A DNA stretch of 64,000 nucleotides, taken from NCBI RefSeq assembly GCF_003945595.2, contig NW_024104453.1, positions 124,001-188,000 of the forward strand, in the 5' to 3' direction. The notes under the pieces are model-generated. The model worked only from the letters and a program-made list of their open reading frames with translations. It was not told the DNA's origin and made no database searches. The position numbers and the translations under genes are program-made. Positions 23,481 to 37,290 of the stretch are shown piece after piece (within the stretch, counting starts at the first letter, position 1; each line of letters starts with the position of its first letter). This DNA comes from Pipra filicauda. Taxonomy: Eukaryota; Chordata; Aves; Passeriformes; Pipridae.

Positions 23481-25679
23481 CTTTTGTTTCTCTGGCTGCC
23501 CCGGCCCTGCCCAGGAACCTCTCCCCATTTTTCACACGCCGCCACTAAAGAGCCTGAGCCTCCTTCATCTGCTCCCCCCTCCTCTTTTCTATTTACAGCT
23601 GTGTTTGCAAGCAGCAGGCTCGCAAATCACTTAATATCCATTAGAGCAGCTCCATTCACTGTGCTGGCTCCTGCTCTGGCAGCCGTTCCCTTATAAATCC
23701 TCGTGTTCAAGGGTTTAGGGAATCAGCCGGGAGCACTTGCTGCAGCCACCCCTTTGCCCACCGCAGCCCGCGGCCTCCCCCTTCCCAGGCTGGCCACCAG
23801 CTCCTCACTCCTGCACAGCCCTCCTCCCCCTTTCATCCCACGATGAGCCCCATGCTCAGCACCCATAAACCAGCCCCTCGGGAGGGTCAGTCTCAGCTAC
23901 CTGCAGGCCAGGTGTAACCCAGGCCTTCCTGCACAGCTTGGCTGGAGGGATGAGAGCAGCCCACACACTGTGCCATGCCCAGCGAGCCTGGGAAACCTCA
24001 GACAAGGAGTGAGGGTCTTGGCTTTCACCTGGAAAGAGGGGCAAGTCCGTCCCTTGGGACTGGGGAGCAAAGGAGAACCCACCGCTCACCGAGGCTCAAA
24101 ACCTGAGACCCCAAACCCAAGCAGGAACACTCATCAGCTCATTCCCAAGCCAGCCTCACATCTGAAGTGCCAGTGCCTGAGAACAGCCCTCAAGGTTCAA
24201 AGCCCAGATGTGAGCATCAGAGATTTGCTCAAAACGCCTGCAAGTGCACAACCAGCTGCTCCTGCCCCCAGAGCAACACACGGGCTCGGAGCTCGTCCCA
24301 CAGCCCTGGCAGCCGGTCCAGAGCTGCTCCCACCTGCTGTCAGAGCAGCTCCCGTGGGGCTGGATCCCAGTTCTCAGCCACTGACCTGCAAAGATCCCAG
24401 GAGGGGGGCCTGGGGTGGGAACAGAGGGCTCCTCAGCTGCACAGGGTCTGCACCTCCCAGCCCTGCTCACAGCTCCAGCTGCAGCAGCGTCGCCACACAA
24501 ACCATCGCTGCAAAAATCAGTCACACAAAGTTGGTGCATTTTCCTCCCTGTGCTGAAAGATCAATCACAGTCCTGGCTCGTGGCAGGAACAGTGAGCTCA
24601 ACCCCTCCTGCACCCAAACAGGGTGTCACTGGGATTTCAGCTTTGTTATTACACAAGGGCTCGCAGGTGCTTTAATATCATCTCTTCTTGCAAAGGGCAA
24701 GAAGTGAGACCTCAGGCTGCTTTATCTTCATTTGTTTTTCTGCTGAGCTTTTTGCTGTGGATGGGCTGTTACACGGGCTGTTGGGATGCCAACTGCTGCA
24801 AACCCCTGCAAACCTTCACCGCTTCAATCTCCTGAGCAGCCTCCTGCTCCCTAAAAGGGAGGGGGGGGTGTTTGCTGGATGGGGGACAAGCAGCTGAGAC
24901 AGCAAATCAATAAGGTGCAAGCAAATACATGAACTTTGCCGGAGCAGCCCGTGGCCACAGCACGCTGGGACAGGGGACCAGCAGTACCAGCTGCACTTGG
25001 ATGCCCTCTATAAAAAATGGAGAGGGATCACCCAGCACTCCACACCCCCCCCCCGCACGCCCCGCTGTGCCACACCACTGCTCTAACATTTACAGTGATT
25101 GACGGGTGGCAGAGCAACAGGTGAATTAAACAGGCACCAGCTCCGACAGGATGGTGGTAAATGTCATAAAAGATCAGCCATCCTATGCCGAGCGTGGCTT
25201 TCCCAGCGCTCAGCGAGCCGGCCGAGGGGGTGCAGGGGAAATGCCGACTGCAGAGAGGAGCAGGCAGAGGGGAGGGGAGGTTTGGAGGGTGCTGAGCTCA
25301 GCTCAGAGCCTCACCAGGAGCCTTTGGTTTGGATCCGTCAGGTACAACCCTCGAGAGCAGGGGATCACGTCCTCCCCCCGCACAGGCACCTCCCAGCTCA
25401 GATCCTGCAGGGCACTGCGTGTCCTCCCTCCCCTGCCACACGAGCACCATCGAGCAGGTGTGAGATTCACCCACCGGCTGTTTCCAGATGGCAATCCAAG
25501 ACATGCCAACGCCACCAGCCTCCCGGGACCTGCCTGCCTTGTACAGTGCCAGGAGCCACATGAAAAATGACTGCATTTCACAAGGACGTGCCTCTTCCCA
25601 GCTCCCTCGCCCTCCCCACACAACACGTTCCTCCAGGACAACCCAAAGAGAAAATAAAATCTGTATTCAAAGGATACCT

Positions 25680-25812
25680 GCCCTAAAATAATGTTATTTT
25701 GCAGTAGTGCCACTTTAAATCTCAAGCAATTGAAAAACCAATTTGCACTTAGAAACATTCAATTTGTTTGCAGGTGTTTTCCTCTTAAGTGGCACTGGGT
25801 AATCGGGGCTGG
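25680..25812. promoter_or_regulatory. Candidate noncoding island with NKX-like sites
   Basis: ATAATGTTATTTTGCAG, GTGCCACTTTAAATCTC, CAATTGAAAAACCAATTTGC, GCACTTAGAAAC, CTCTTAAGTGGCACTGG. CACTTTAA, CACTTAG and TTAAGTGG resemble NKX2-type sites, in both orientations within 120 bp. Confidence 0.35.
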
Positions 25813-26339
25813 CAGCACGCAGGGGAGCCCCAGACAGGTGCCACAGACCCAGACCCAGCCCAGCCAGGGCCCCTGTGAGACATGACAGGAGAGTCACGGG
25901 GCTGCAGCACAGTCTCTGCACCAGGAAATTAATTTGTCATGTCAAACGAAATGGGAAGAGAGAGGGGCTGAGCTGAACATCCTGCCAGCACGTGCAAACC
26001 TTCCCTGGTGTGCAGGGGAGACCCTGGTCCTGTGGACATGGCGAGGGTGGAGAGGGACACGGGGCAGAGAGGGAGACACAGGGGAAGTTTGGCTCTTTGC
26101 CCACCTGAGAGTCAGAAGGTGAGAAAGTTGAAGGAGGGAAAAGGGGCCGAGGGGTTCTGCTGCAGGACAGCTGCTGGCAACTGCTGACGTGGGATGGAGC
26201 TGCCAAGAGAGTCTGGCCACAAGATTTCCTCTTCTCAGTAAGAAGGAAGAGTGACTAACCCCAAACACAACTCATACATCAGCTTCATCGATCTCCCTGA
26301 CACCCAGTGCCCCCGTCCCTCACCGTGCACCAGCTGCCT

Positions 26340-26640
26340 TGAGGTGTGAGGCTATTGATCCCCCGGATGCCCGTGTGATTGGAGTCCACAATCTAATGCC
26401 TGAGAAGTCCAGCCAAGCCCAAACCTCTCAAATCATGCTGACATGTTTAGGAGGTGCCGGGCGCTTCATCCTGCCGGTCCGATATGTAATTATGTCCGTG
26501 TCACTGTGATGTAGGGCCCTGGCAGGGCAATAAAGCCCCGGGGCCCACGGCCCAGCGCTGCCGGCGAGAGCTGCCAATCCCTGGCTGCAGTTAGAGCGGA
26601 GGAAACAGAGCTCAATAAAGAGGTGCACGGATCACAGCGG
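26340..26640. promoter_or_regulatory. Candidate noncoding regulatory island
   Basis: Unique sequence with balanced composition: GAGGCTATTGATCCCC, CCACAATCTAATGCC, TCCGATATGTAATTATG and two CAATAAAG motifs (26528 and 26612 areas). No exon signature. Confidence 0.3.
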
Positions 26641-27279
26641 CCAGTTTGTCCTGAGGAACAGCTGGAGGAGATGTCAGGGGCTGCTGTCACCCCGGGCCCC
26701 CACGGCTTTGAGTGTCACTCACTCCCTGGCCCTCCTGCTGCAGGCTTCGAGCCAGGGAACGGGGGGAGCGAGTGAAAGCTGGGCAGAGCAGAATCTAACC
26801 CTGCACTTCTCATTCCTCTTCTTCAGATGTCACCATCCTGATCACACCAGACCCTCCAGAGAGTGCCAACCCCTCCCGCCACACGTGGGGATGGGAACGA
26901 GTCCTGGTGCCTGCTGGGCACGCGGTGCTTCTCAGTCTCTCTCTCTCTCCCAAGGCACAGGGGGTCACAGTGCCCTTTGCTGCTGTCACAGCTCATCAGG
27001 CTGGAAGGGCATCAGGGGCTGGGGTTTAGCGTGGCACAGCCAGGTCCACACCAGCCTCGTGCTGGGCTGCAGCAGCACCCGTGGCAAATTCCCTCACTGA
27101 TTCCCTAATCCCTTCAAAGCCCTCAAAGGTTTTGCCACTGCTCAGGAAGCTCCCCACCAGCTGTGCTGGGATGGGGTGCTGGGAGGCAGTAGAGCTGCTC
27201 TCCTGGCTGATGTTCCCTCAAAGAGCACAAACAGTTCCCAGCAGCTCGATTCCTCCCCTCAGGGCTTGGGAAGCATAAT

Positions 27280-27480
27280 TTTTCTTCACTAATACATCTT
27301 TTGCTTGATGAGCTGTCGATGGCAGGAGGATTTAATCTCCCATACCCTTATTCTCTCCCAAATCCACTAAGGTGAAGGCACTTCATTACAGAACCACTCA
27401 GCTGTCCGTTCCTATCGATCACACCTTGGCATGGGTGACCTTGGATCGATGAGCTGCCGATTATTTAGTGCCTGTTTGCC
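27280..27480. promoter_or_regulatory. Candidate noncoding island with ATCGAT cluster and spaced direct repeat
   Basis: GATGAGCTGTCGAT at 27307-27320 recurs as GATGAGCTGCCGAT at 27448-27461, 141 bp apart with one mismatch. TATCGAT (27413-27419) and ATCGAT (27445-27450) match the ONECUT/CUX core. Flanks include TTTAATCTCCCATACCC and CTTCATTACAG. Confidence 0.4.
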
Positions 27481-29479
27481 CACACCAAATGCCAGCAGGG
27501 TCAGTCCCAGCACCTGCACCCAGCTCTTCCTGCAGCGAGGAGCCTGGCACAGCTCCATCCCCAGCAGCTCGCAGGCAGGAGCAGGGACAGAGCCACCTCC
27601 AACACCACATCAGACACCGGGGTTTGCCATCTGGGTACAATTTGTCTCTTTCTCAAGAGGATTCAGGCCTGGGGTTTGACATTTCCCAGTTTAAAGACCT
27701 GTGTCCTGCTCCAAGGGTCCATGCCAGGCAGCACCTCTGCTGCAGTGCAGTCCCACTCCTGGCTCTGTCCACAGCCTCTGGGCAACTTCCCACCTCAGCT
27801 TTGCCTCCACTAACCCAAGATCCCCATCAGGAAAAGAGCAGCAAGACGCAGGACAAGGCGGTGATGGGCAGTGCTGCTCCTCAGCCCAGGGCTGTGAAGA
27901 GTCCCCTCGCTCTGCTCTAACGCTGGTGATTCATCCGCCTCCCAGACGTCCCCTCCAACCGGCTACTGCCTTACTTTTTAATCAAATCCTTTGCTTCCCT
28001 TCCCTCCAGGAGCCAGAGCCATTTTTCTATTACCTCCTGATTGATCAGGCCCTCGCGAGCCGCCTGTCGGCGTCGTCCTGGTGCTTCATTTCCCATCCCC
28101 ACCCAGCGGGCTCTGGGCTCAGCCCGCGCTCCAGCGGCGCCAAACACACGCACAAACACTCGCAATTAAGGACAGGAGGCAGGGGGAAAATTGATCCTAC
28201 TTCTGATTTGATGCCCCCAGCTCCCAAGCCTGTATCAAAGAGTGGGAGCAGCCAGCGTTAACCCCGAACACGGGAGCTGAGGAGGGGCAGGAGGACACGG
28301 GGGTGAGCCCACAGTGTTGCTCATTGCCAGGAGAAAGAGACTCCATCCTTGTGCTGTGCAAAAAAGCAGGAGGAGAGTCTCCAGGGCTCCAGTGTTCCTC
28401 GTGCTAATGAGTTGTTTTTCACTGTAAGAAACAAGGAGAAAAAGCCCAGAATCTGTTAAACAAGGACTGTGGCTGTACCAGGCCAAAGATCAGACACCCC
28501 TCGAAGACAGTGCTGACAAGATGGTAAAAACATGGAATTATACCTCTTTTCCCTCCCTCTCTATCGCTCGGCAAATTAAATTACTCCAATGTGTGCATGT
28601 GAGGCCAGAAAGGGCACGGTGGTCCCTTGCCTGGGCTGGGTGTTCCTGGGATTGCTGCAGACTGGGAAGCAGCTTTGGGAGGGTGAGTTGTACCTGTGCT
28701 CTGCAGGACAGGCCCAGGACACGAGCCTGGCTGCCTGACCAATGCAAAACCCCCACGTCAGGTGAACAGAGAGGCTGGACAAGTCCACCCTCATCGCTCT
28801 GTCCTCACGTCCCATCCCCTCTCCCAGCGAGCCAGGGACGCGCTGGATCAGGCCACGCTCCCCCCAGCCCGCCCTCTCCAGCTGCTGGAGCTGCCTTATC
28901 TGTGCTGGCACAGGAGCACAGGGCAGCTCTGCCATCAGCCATCGGCGGATTACGGGGGGTTATCACTTCATTAGGGGACCAAAGGCGCTCAGCAGAAGGT
29001 TCTGAGACTGTGCGAGCGGCTGATAAGAACCTGCCCGGCTCCTCAGACAGCTCAGCCACGCCTGGCACAGCCCTGGCTGCGGGACCCTGGCACAGAACAG
29101 GCGCTTTGGGCACTGACAGCGCTCGGGGAAGGGCAGCAGCGCTGCCTGGGGCACGGGGGATCCCCTGGCAGCACCACCCGCTCCCCCTCCAGCGGGGCCA
29201 GGGTCCCCAGCCCTGGGCTGGTGCTGCTCCCCCGGCTGTGCCCCCCATCCGGCTGCCCCACCGTGCTCAGCCCCACACCCTCTGCCCCGGGGACCGACCC
29301 CACCGGGCTCTGCCAGGGCAGCCGGGGGTCCCTGGCAAGGTGGCAGTGCCAAAAAAGATCAAAAACCCAGGGTGGATGAAGCACCAAGGCAACACATGTG
29401 AGAGCATCAATGGAAAATCCCCAAGAGGTTTTCATTTTCCTTCCAGAGTTTCACCCAACTCCATCACTTCTCCTCCTCC

Positions 29480-30085
29480 TTTCTTTTTTTTTTCCCTTAT
29501 TCCTTTTAATTAACAATGTAATGGAACTCAATTCATTTGCAATCTATTGTAGCAAGAAACAACCCTCCCCGGACTCCAAATGACCTGACTAATAGGGTTA
29601 GAGGCTGTAAAAAGTGCAAGACAAAATTTTTTAGCTTCCTCTTACTAATTATCTTCCCTGAGCAACACGACCGAGCTGCAGCACAGCGGCGGAGCTGCGG
29701 AGGCTGCGGGGGACGTGGGGGACACGCGGGGCTGGTGAGGGGGGACAGGCTCTGCCTGGGAACACTCCTTGCATTTCAAAGCTTAGAAACAACTCTGAAT
29801 TTTCCCTCAAGCTCCCATAACACGCAGCCCTGTACAACCAGTGTTTCTGGGCATGGGAAAGGGGGAGGGAGGAGATGCGAGGAGCTGGCAGACGGGGCAA
29901 GCTGGAGCTTTGCCACTCTAAGGGTAAGAGGGGAACGTGGATAAATAGGCTGACAGTTAATGCTATTTAGAGACAGACAGACACAGCAGGTAAATAATGA
30001 TAATGATCTTCTAACGAGCTTGCATCTGCACAGCACCTTGCCTCCGACTGAATCCCAAAACGTTTCGCAAAAAATAAAATTATCC
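29480..30085. promoter_or_regulatory. Two neighbouring candidate noncoding islands
   Basis: The left island (29480-29660) has TTTTAATTAACAATG, CAATTCATTTGCAATC and CTTACTAATTATC. The right island (29935-30085) has GGATAAATAGGCTGAC, GTTAATGCTATTTAG, GGTAAATAATGATAATG and AAAATAAAATTATCCC. GC-rich sequence lies between. Confidence 0.3.
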
Positions 30086-30489
30086 CAACACAGTCCCCCA
30101 GCCCTTTCCTGGTTTATTGCCAGAACTGAAGGTGTGTGTGGGGAAATACTGACTCCTCCTGGAGCTCAGCTGTGCCCGGCTCGGAGCCAGATCACCCTGT
30201 ACCCTCAGGGCATCTCCCCCACCACGCACCAGGATAAGGAACAGTTTCCAACCAGCTGCCGGGGCCCTTCAGGAAAAGGCCCTCCTGCATCGCATCCTCG
30301 GATTTTTTTTCCAGCCAGTTACCTCCGAGTTCTGGGAACCATCATTTAGGACCTCTTGGACTGTTTCTTTTGATATGTGACCTGAACATGAAAGTTCTGA
30401 TCCAGCCATTGGTTTCCTCCCAAACCCAGAGCAGACACTTTCAACACACCTGTTTTAGGGCAACCTCCAGATCCAGACCCCCCTCCAGG

Positions 30490-30820
30490 TTAATCACCAC
30501 AGTAAACCCGAGCTGTTATTATATTATATTATTATATTGGGTGTGATTCCCAAAGCTCTGTTCTCAAAGCACTTGTCTCTCAGACCTTTGGGCTAAAAGG
30601 TGAGTGTTGAGGACTCACTTCCAGTCTATCTCTGCTCTAATTTTCAACTCTATTTGTTCTATTGAGTGGTTATCAAGTTAAAAATGCAAGGACTATGGAT
30701 TTCTTTCCAGCTTAAACATCTGAAAACAAATGTGCTAATGAGCAATCTGACCACCATAAAAATAATTACTGACAGCACTACAAGGACCCAACTTTACTGC
30801 CTTCAAAACCACTAACAGCA
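30490..30820. promoter_or_regulatory. Candidate noncoding island after an ATT-rich simple run
   Basis: Starts with a TATTATATTATATTATTATA run, then complex AT-rich sequence: GGTTATCAAGTTAAAAATGC, AATGTGCTAATGAGC, CCATAAAAATAATTACTG. No frame or repeat family explains it. Confidence 0.25.
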
Positions 30821-32055
30821 GCAGAATGCAACTGGCTGTCCCAGGGCCATCCATCCAACTTGGCCAGGGGGAATTTCCAGATGAATGCTTACAGGAGAAT
30901 AAAACAGGCAGAGAGGAAGGAAGGAAAGCCAGGAATCAAATCATCTCTTGCCAAATCTACTCCAATCCTTCTGCAACTAATTCATGCCTAAGATACTAAA
31001 GGATAAGATTCCCAGATGCTCTAAATCTCTTCCACCACTGCAACTCAGCACGACAGGGAGCAACACCCCAGTTGGAAGGGACCCTCCTGACCCAGGTACA
31101 GCCTCACCAGGGGGTGAGGCCTTTTCCAGCTGGAGATTTCTTCTTACACCCTCCCACACCAACCAGGCAACCAAGCTAGGCTTGGCCAGTCCTAAGGAAA
31201 AAAAAAAAAAAAAAAGGCAAAAAAAATTATAGAGCTACTGGGATCCAGACTTCAGCTTCGAGCTATTGAACAAATCCTGCCCTTCTCCAGAGCCTGGTGA
31301 GTGATGGTACAGTTGGTGCTGCCCATCTGTTAGGATATAATCCTCACTGAAAGAAAAAAAAAAAGGGGCATTAAAAAACAAACCCTGCACCATTTAAACC
31401 CAGATTGGAGATTTACGGGTGCTTCACTACCCCTTGTTCCTCTGGCGATTGCCCATTTCGGGTGCTCTTTGTTTTCGCAAACAACCACCTATTCTCCCTC
31501 TGCCATCACTTTACAGCCAGAAAAAGGGAGATGTGCCAAAGATAAAGTTATTTAACGTGTCGTTCTAACATCCCCTGGAACAGACAGGAGGGACGGAGCC
31601 AGCCCGAGCCGCGATCCCAGCACAGATGGGATCCTCTCCCGTGCCCTGGCACTGCCCGGCACTGGGAAGTGCCGCCGCGGGGATTCTCGTCCCATCCTGC
31701 CAGCCCCGAGCACGAGGAGCCCCACGGGCTGGCGGGCAGTGCCAAGATCCCACAGCCCTCGGGTGCCAGGGAACACTCCAGCCACATCCCCAGGTCCCAG
31801 ACACCCGAGGACAGCGGGTGCCCACGAGCCCAGGCAGGTCCCTGGCAGCCCCATTCCCAGCAGGAACAGGCCAGGGAGGAGGCTGTGAGGGATGCAGGAT
31901 GGCACCGGTGACTCAGCCACCCCCCAAGTGAGGGCTCCTTCCACTCCAGTGCCGACGGGACCCTGTGGCTGTGCCGACAGCCCGAACCTGCCACAGGCTC
32001 ATGCACTATTCACAAGCTTTTCCTCCTGGGTAGGACTGAATGAGGCCAGAATTGC

Positions 32056-32079
32056 AGGAGGAGGAGGAGGAGGAGGAGC
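32056..32079. repeat. (AGG)n trinucleotide run
   Basis: About eight AGG/GAG triplets in a pure purine tract. The similar pyrimidine tract 10498-10534 holds TCC triplets, and 2742-2770 holds CTCCTG units. These are simple-sequence DNA. Confidence 0.9.
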
Positions 32080-35000
32080 AGCTTAGCCTCAGAACCAAGG
32101 CATAAGCAAGAGACTCCCGTGCTGGACTCTGGGCCGGTGCAGGCAGATGGAAACAATGACCCACTTCAGGGTCACGTCCTGGGTTTGTCACCGACCTGCT
32201 GTGCCTTAGCTGTGCTTTCATCCTGTGCCTGCCCACCTTGACTGTTCAGATTGCAACATCTTTCACATCTGCTGAGAGCTCACACCCTCCCTGGCACGGA
32301 CGGCTCCAGTTTAAGAAAATCTAATTGCTGGAACGAAAGGGCAACCACCTTCCCTCTGGTTCCCTCCCCATCCCAAGGCCTCTGCACCCACACACAGGGC
32401 ACAGTCTCTGCAGGTCTGCCCTGTGCAGTGAGCCAGGAGCAGGCAGCATTCCCAGCATTCCCAGTCCTGGGGAAGCAGCAGCACACGGCACCCCAGCCTG
32501 ACTCAGAGGGCACGCCGGGATACAGAGAACACACTCCTGGCTTCAGATGAATTGGAAGTGAACCACAAACTGCTAAAACGATTTCAGGGGATGAAAGCAG
32601 CTTCACTACTGACTAATTGGTGTTCAGAAGCAGCCTGGCTTTGAGGGGTTTTGCGAGAGCCACCGTGGGCATTCCTGCCCTGGCAACTCAAGTCAGATTT
32701 GCTTTAAGCCCTCCTGCATTGGCACAACTGGCTGCCCCAGCCGTGCTCTCCTGCTGGGATCTGAGAGCCAAGGGCTGATCCCGCTGGCTGGGAGGAGACA
32801 CCTGTCCTGGGCTCCTGCCACACAGAGCAAGTCATTCCAGCTGCTCTGCAGAAGGCACACGGGGAGCCAGGTCCTCTCCTGGCACCTGCCACCTCCGCAG
32901 GGCCAGTGGGACCAGCAAACTGCAGCCACCAGCCCTGGCTGGCACAGGTACAGAGAGCCCACACTGACAGCCACAAAGGGCTGGTTTTATAGTCACCTTC
33001 TTGTCCCCAAAGGCTGAGGGCTTAATCCCAAGAGCTTTTCAAAGGCTGGATAAACCCTGCCCTCACACCAGCACAGTCCATGTCCAGCACACAGGGTAAG
33101 GGAACTTTAAGAGCTTGAGAGGTTAAAGTACTTCCCCAGGGTCCCAGCAGGTACAAGCCATGGCCCTGCTGTGCTGCACGGGGCTGACCCGAGCTCTCCT
33201 CTCCTCTCCTCTCAGCCCAGGGCTCCAACTTCCCACGAGGGGCTGGGAGAGGATGTGCTGGGGGCTGCCCAGCACCTCCAGCCCTGCACGGCTCCAAACT
33301 CCCCCTGCAGATGGGCTGTGTAGGGGAAGGGCTGAGTGTGATATGGAGCATCCCACGCACGTCAGCAGAGCACAGCCAGCACAGCCCTCCCAGGGCTCTG
33401 CTCCAGCCACGGGGAGGAGGGAAAACAACTGCTTCCTTCTCATAAACCACGGATTTTATTAGCTAGAAAAGTCAAATGACTTTGCAGGAGAATGAACACC
33501 AGAGACAGCTGCCCACACTGGCCAGATGTGAACTACAAGAAAAAAAGCAGCTCCCAGACAGATGCAGATCATCATCTCAGATGACCCTCTGCAGAAGATC
33601 ATTCTGCTCATCCCAACGACTTCTTTCAGTGTCAGTGACCCAGTCTCCATCCCACAGAGGTGCCCAGGCAGTGTTCTTAGACCTCCTCTTGCAGCCGAGA
33701 GGGGAGAGAAACAAGAGACAGCAGACCCAGAGCAGTTACTACAACTCCACGGATTCCCCTGACTCTTCTGAGCACTGGTTGCTGACAACTTCCCCATCTC
33801 ATCCCAGTGACCCTCTCCTCTCCCCCACGGCTCTGGCAGCGTCTAACTCAGCACTGCAGCCCACAGGAATCGATCAGGGACGGATCAGGCGACACGAATT
33901 GCCACTTCTCGCAAGTGCAGCCTGGAGATCACGCAAACACATCCTCCGACAGAACACTTCAGAGAGCCTTCGCAAGCAATTAGCGTCGCCGGGCTCCCGC
34001 CGGGGAGTGGGGACATTAAAGGGAACATGCTCTGCGCAAGCACAGAAACTCAGATTAGTTTGTTGACACCAGGAGATTAGTGTTTTCTCCTCGCTTGTGA
34101 GATTGCTCCCACTTCCCAGGGAAGGGCAGGGAGCTCTCCCAGAGAAGGAGCTGAGGTTACTGCATTTACTCAATCCTTCTCAGAGGACTCTTTTCACACT
34201 CCAGTTTTGCCAAACAAGGACCAATCTTTGACTCCCAGCCTTGCCCATCACCTCCAGGTCAGGCCCGGGCACCCTCACAGCCTCCACCCACCCCAGGAGA
34301 GCAGGCAGTGCAGTCACCAGCCTCGGCAGCCAGAAAATGCAGGAGTGCTCCTGGACTTCAGCGAGACAGTGGCTCCCATTGAGCCCACAGGCTCAAACAT
34401 CCCCAAACTCCCTCGTGGCTTTGGGCCTGCATAAGGAACCTGAGCATGTCTGTCCAAGCCAATTGATGGGCTTGAAGGAACCTCAGTTCCTTCACACCCC
34501 ATTCACCAGTGCTCCTGAACCCCAGGCCACCCTTTCTTTATTTAAACCCACTGGTTTGTACCCTCCTTCCATTCCTGGAGAGGTGACCTGCAGGGAGCTG
34601 CTGCCCAGCAGGGATGGGGTAATCCTGCCAGTACAAACACTAATAATTACAACATATTTACACCCTCCAGCTTGCACTGTGCTGAATGAACTCATTTAAG
34701 TCAGTGACTGGTCAAGCCAACAGTAACTTGTCTCTGTCAGACCTATGGAAGGGCCAGGGGAATTGCAGGAGGGAGAAGCCCTTTTATCCTAATTAAAGCA
34801 CAACCTGGCAGAGCTCAGCTCCCACCTTTCCAACACCTTCCACCAAACTGCTTAATCACGGGCAAATGAGTTTCTGTAATTACAGCAGGAAGGGATTTAT
34901 CTTGGGACACAGAGGTTGAGCAGCACAACCTGCAGAGAAAGGCAGTGTCAGCAAAGAGGCTGCTCTACGTGCCGGGGGATCCCCGAGCACACAGCCCAGC

Positions 35001-36999
35001 TCTGAGGCTCCAAATCCCTCCCTGATCCATTCCAGCAAACATCAGTTTACGTGTGCTCAGCCAGCCCCTCTGGGGTTTGGCTGCGTGTGCTGTCTGGCAC
35101 CAAACCCCTTCTCCAGGAGGGAGCAGGAGCATTCCCGGGATGGGAAGGATCCCTGGCAGGTGAACGGTCTCTCCTGTGCCATGCACAGGGAGTTTTGCCC
35201 TGGCTGAGCAATCCAGACCCAAGTCTGTCTATTTTTTCCTCTCAAGACAAATGAAGATGTTTTTTCAAGCTGGAAGGGGATTTGACCACTGGACCATCCC
35301 AGCCTAAATTCTTTCCTGCAGCAGTGTTTTGTTACAGCCTGAGAGAGTCAGAGAGGTCATGGGGACACTTCTGTCCCTGGTCACAGATACCCAGGGAAAG
35401 TGGTGGGAAAGGGCTCCTGCAGCAGCTCCCCCTTCTCTGTATTCATCCCCTGCTTCTGCAAATAGCTGGAAAAGGAATTCCTCTGCTTCACCAGGGTCTT
35501 GTCTTCACAACTGTGTTTAAGTCAATATTTATTCGCTGTGTATGGCAACTTTAGTCAGGGACTCAAGAAAACAAACACTCCTGCACACACTGCCTGGGAA
35601 AAGCACTTTGACTTAGCACCATCTCCAGTGACTTCCCCTGGAGCACGAGCTGCTCTCACCAGCAGCCTGGGGACCTGCCTGTATCCCCTGCAGTCACCAA
35701 GACCAATGGAATGTGTTCTGCTCTGCACAGGACTGGCAGTTTAACTGAAGGCTCTGCAGCCAGCAGCCCCAGCCCAGTCCACCTGATACATGCAAATAGG
35801 CACAACGGCTCCATCTGAAAGCTCAACATGAATTTTCCATCTCTACAGCATCTCCAAGGAAAGTAGCCCAGAATTAGTTCACAACAGGCCATCACAGAGT
35901 CCATTTCCCTGTGCCTGGCTCAACGTCCCTCAAAACCAAGAGGAAAATCATTTTCCTCGAGCTCTGGGTTTGGAATTAAGCACATGCAAAGCACTCAGGA
36001 CCCAGAGGAAATGCAAGGGCCTGTCCAGGGCTGTCGTGGGCAGACCCAGAGCCCTCCCTGTGCTCCCATGTCCTGCCTGGCAATTGTTTAGGAGGATGTG
36101 GCACCGGAGCTGCACATCACACCTGACCTTCAGGATGTGCAGAACACCCTCCCACAGCAGCACAGGGACCTTTCCCGACAGTCCCTCCTTCTTTGCCCGG
36201 AGCCTCTTCACTTCCCACAGGACTTCCCACCTCTCCCAGCAGGGTCAGTGCTGAGCCCACCTCTCCTGGCAGGTTTGCCTGAAGGACTGAGCAGGGTTTG
36301 CTGCACCCCTGGGCATCCCTGTGAGTGGCAACCCCTGGGTTCAGTGAGAAGCAGCTTGGGTCTCTGGATTAAACTGGCAAAAACATTAAAAGAAAAAAAA
36401 CAACCACAAAATCAGAAGCTTCTGTTACACCCAAAAGCAGCAGGTTCATGCACTTCTGGAAGCACTTCAGAAAGGTGGATTAGATCAATACAGAGATGGA
36501 AAGCACAAGCAGCACACAGGCAGCAGTCCCTTGTCTTATTCCACACAGACTCACGTTAAAAAAAACAAAACCAAAAGAAAACAAAAACCACCAAGCCAAA
36601 AACCATTACAGTCAGAAAAGCAGAGCAGGAACAATGATTTCTTGATTTCCCATACTTTATTTTCCCCACCAGCAACTTCCAGATCAAACCCAGTCACTTT
36701 AGAAGCCCAAGTGAGTGCGTTTTGCCCCCCAGACTTGCAGGCTGGGGTCCGCAAGTCAAGCTGAGCCATTTGACTTCACACCCCGACCCCAATGGAGCCC
36801 TCACCCCAGGCGGTAAAAAATTAAAAATATAAACCAAAGACCAACCAACTTCATTTGCCTGGCTCGGGAAGATGCCCCAAGTTCTGGAGCCTGTCCCGAG
36901 GACCCCCACATCTGGTGCTTTGTCTATCCCATGAACACACAGCTCCCAGCTGACCCCCCTTCCCCACTCTGCCCAGAGCTGGCACCAGTGCAGGTCTTG

Positions 37000-37022
37000 C
37001 ACGTTAATTAAAGGTTAATGAG
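37000..37022 (+). promoter_or_regulatory. HNF1-like double TTAAT site
   Basis: GTTAATTAAAGGTTAAT at 37003-37019 carries two GTTAAT half-sites in direct order around TTAAA. HNF1 consensus is an inverted pair, so this fits only loosely. It sits as a short AT block in GC-rich DNA. Confidence 0.25.
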
Positions 37023-37290
37023 GAGGATCAGAGCAGAGACATCAGTGCCCTCTACTGGGACCAGTCAGAAGGGTCTATGGGGGAGGGCTGGGCACCCCGT
37101 GCAGCTCCACCGAGGGCTGGGTGTGCCCCGGGGGTGCAGGACAGGTGAGGTACCTGCTCAAGTGCCTTGTCCTCCCCAGGGGCCGCACAGGCTCCTTCAT
37201 CCCCATCCCACCACCCTGCACCGCTCCCCCATCCCCGACAGTCCGTGCTTCGGGCTCCTGCCACCAGGCAGGATGAGATGAAGGGTCCTC

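Larger units (their letters stand above)
22146..30489. other. Intergenic DNA
   Basis: No gene recognised. It includes the 19-bp array and several islands. CpG-richer patches occur at 28040-28145 and 29100-29300, but neither is long enough or joined to a transcript signal for me to call a CpG-island promoter. The 330-codon frame 28521-29513 looks like a chance frame in GC-rich DNA. Confidence 0.65.

Noticed and set aside
28521..29513. 330-codon plus-strand frame, the longest in the window
   Set aside because: Low-complexity Pro/Ala/Arg/Ser content typical of chance frames in GC-rich DNA. It crosses AT-rich sequence at both ends and has overlapping frames on the other strand.
31050..31130. GTTGGAAGGGACCCTCCTGA resembling a CR1 start
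   Set aside because: Similarity stops after about a dozen bases; no further CR1 blocks follow.
35265..35330. CTGGAAGGGGATTTGACCAC, another CR1-like start
   Set aside because: Too short and diverged to call without an alignment.
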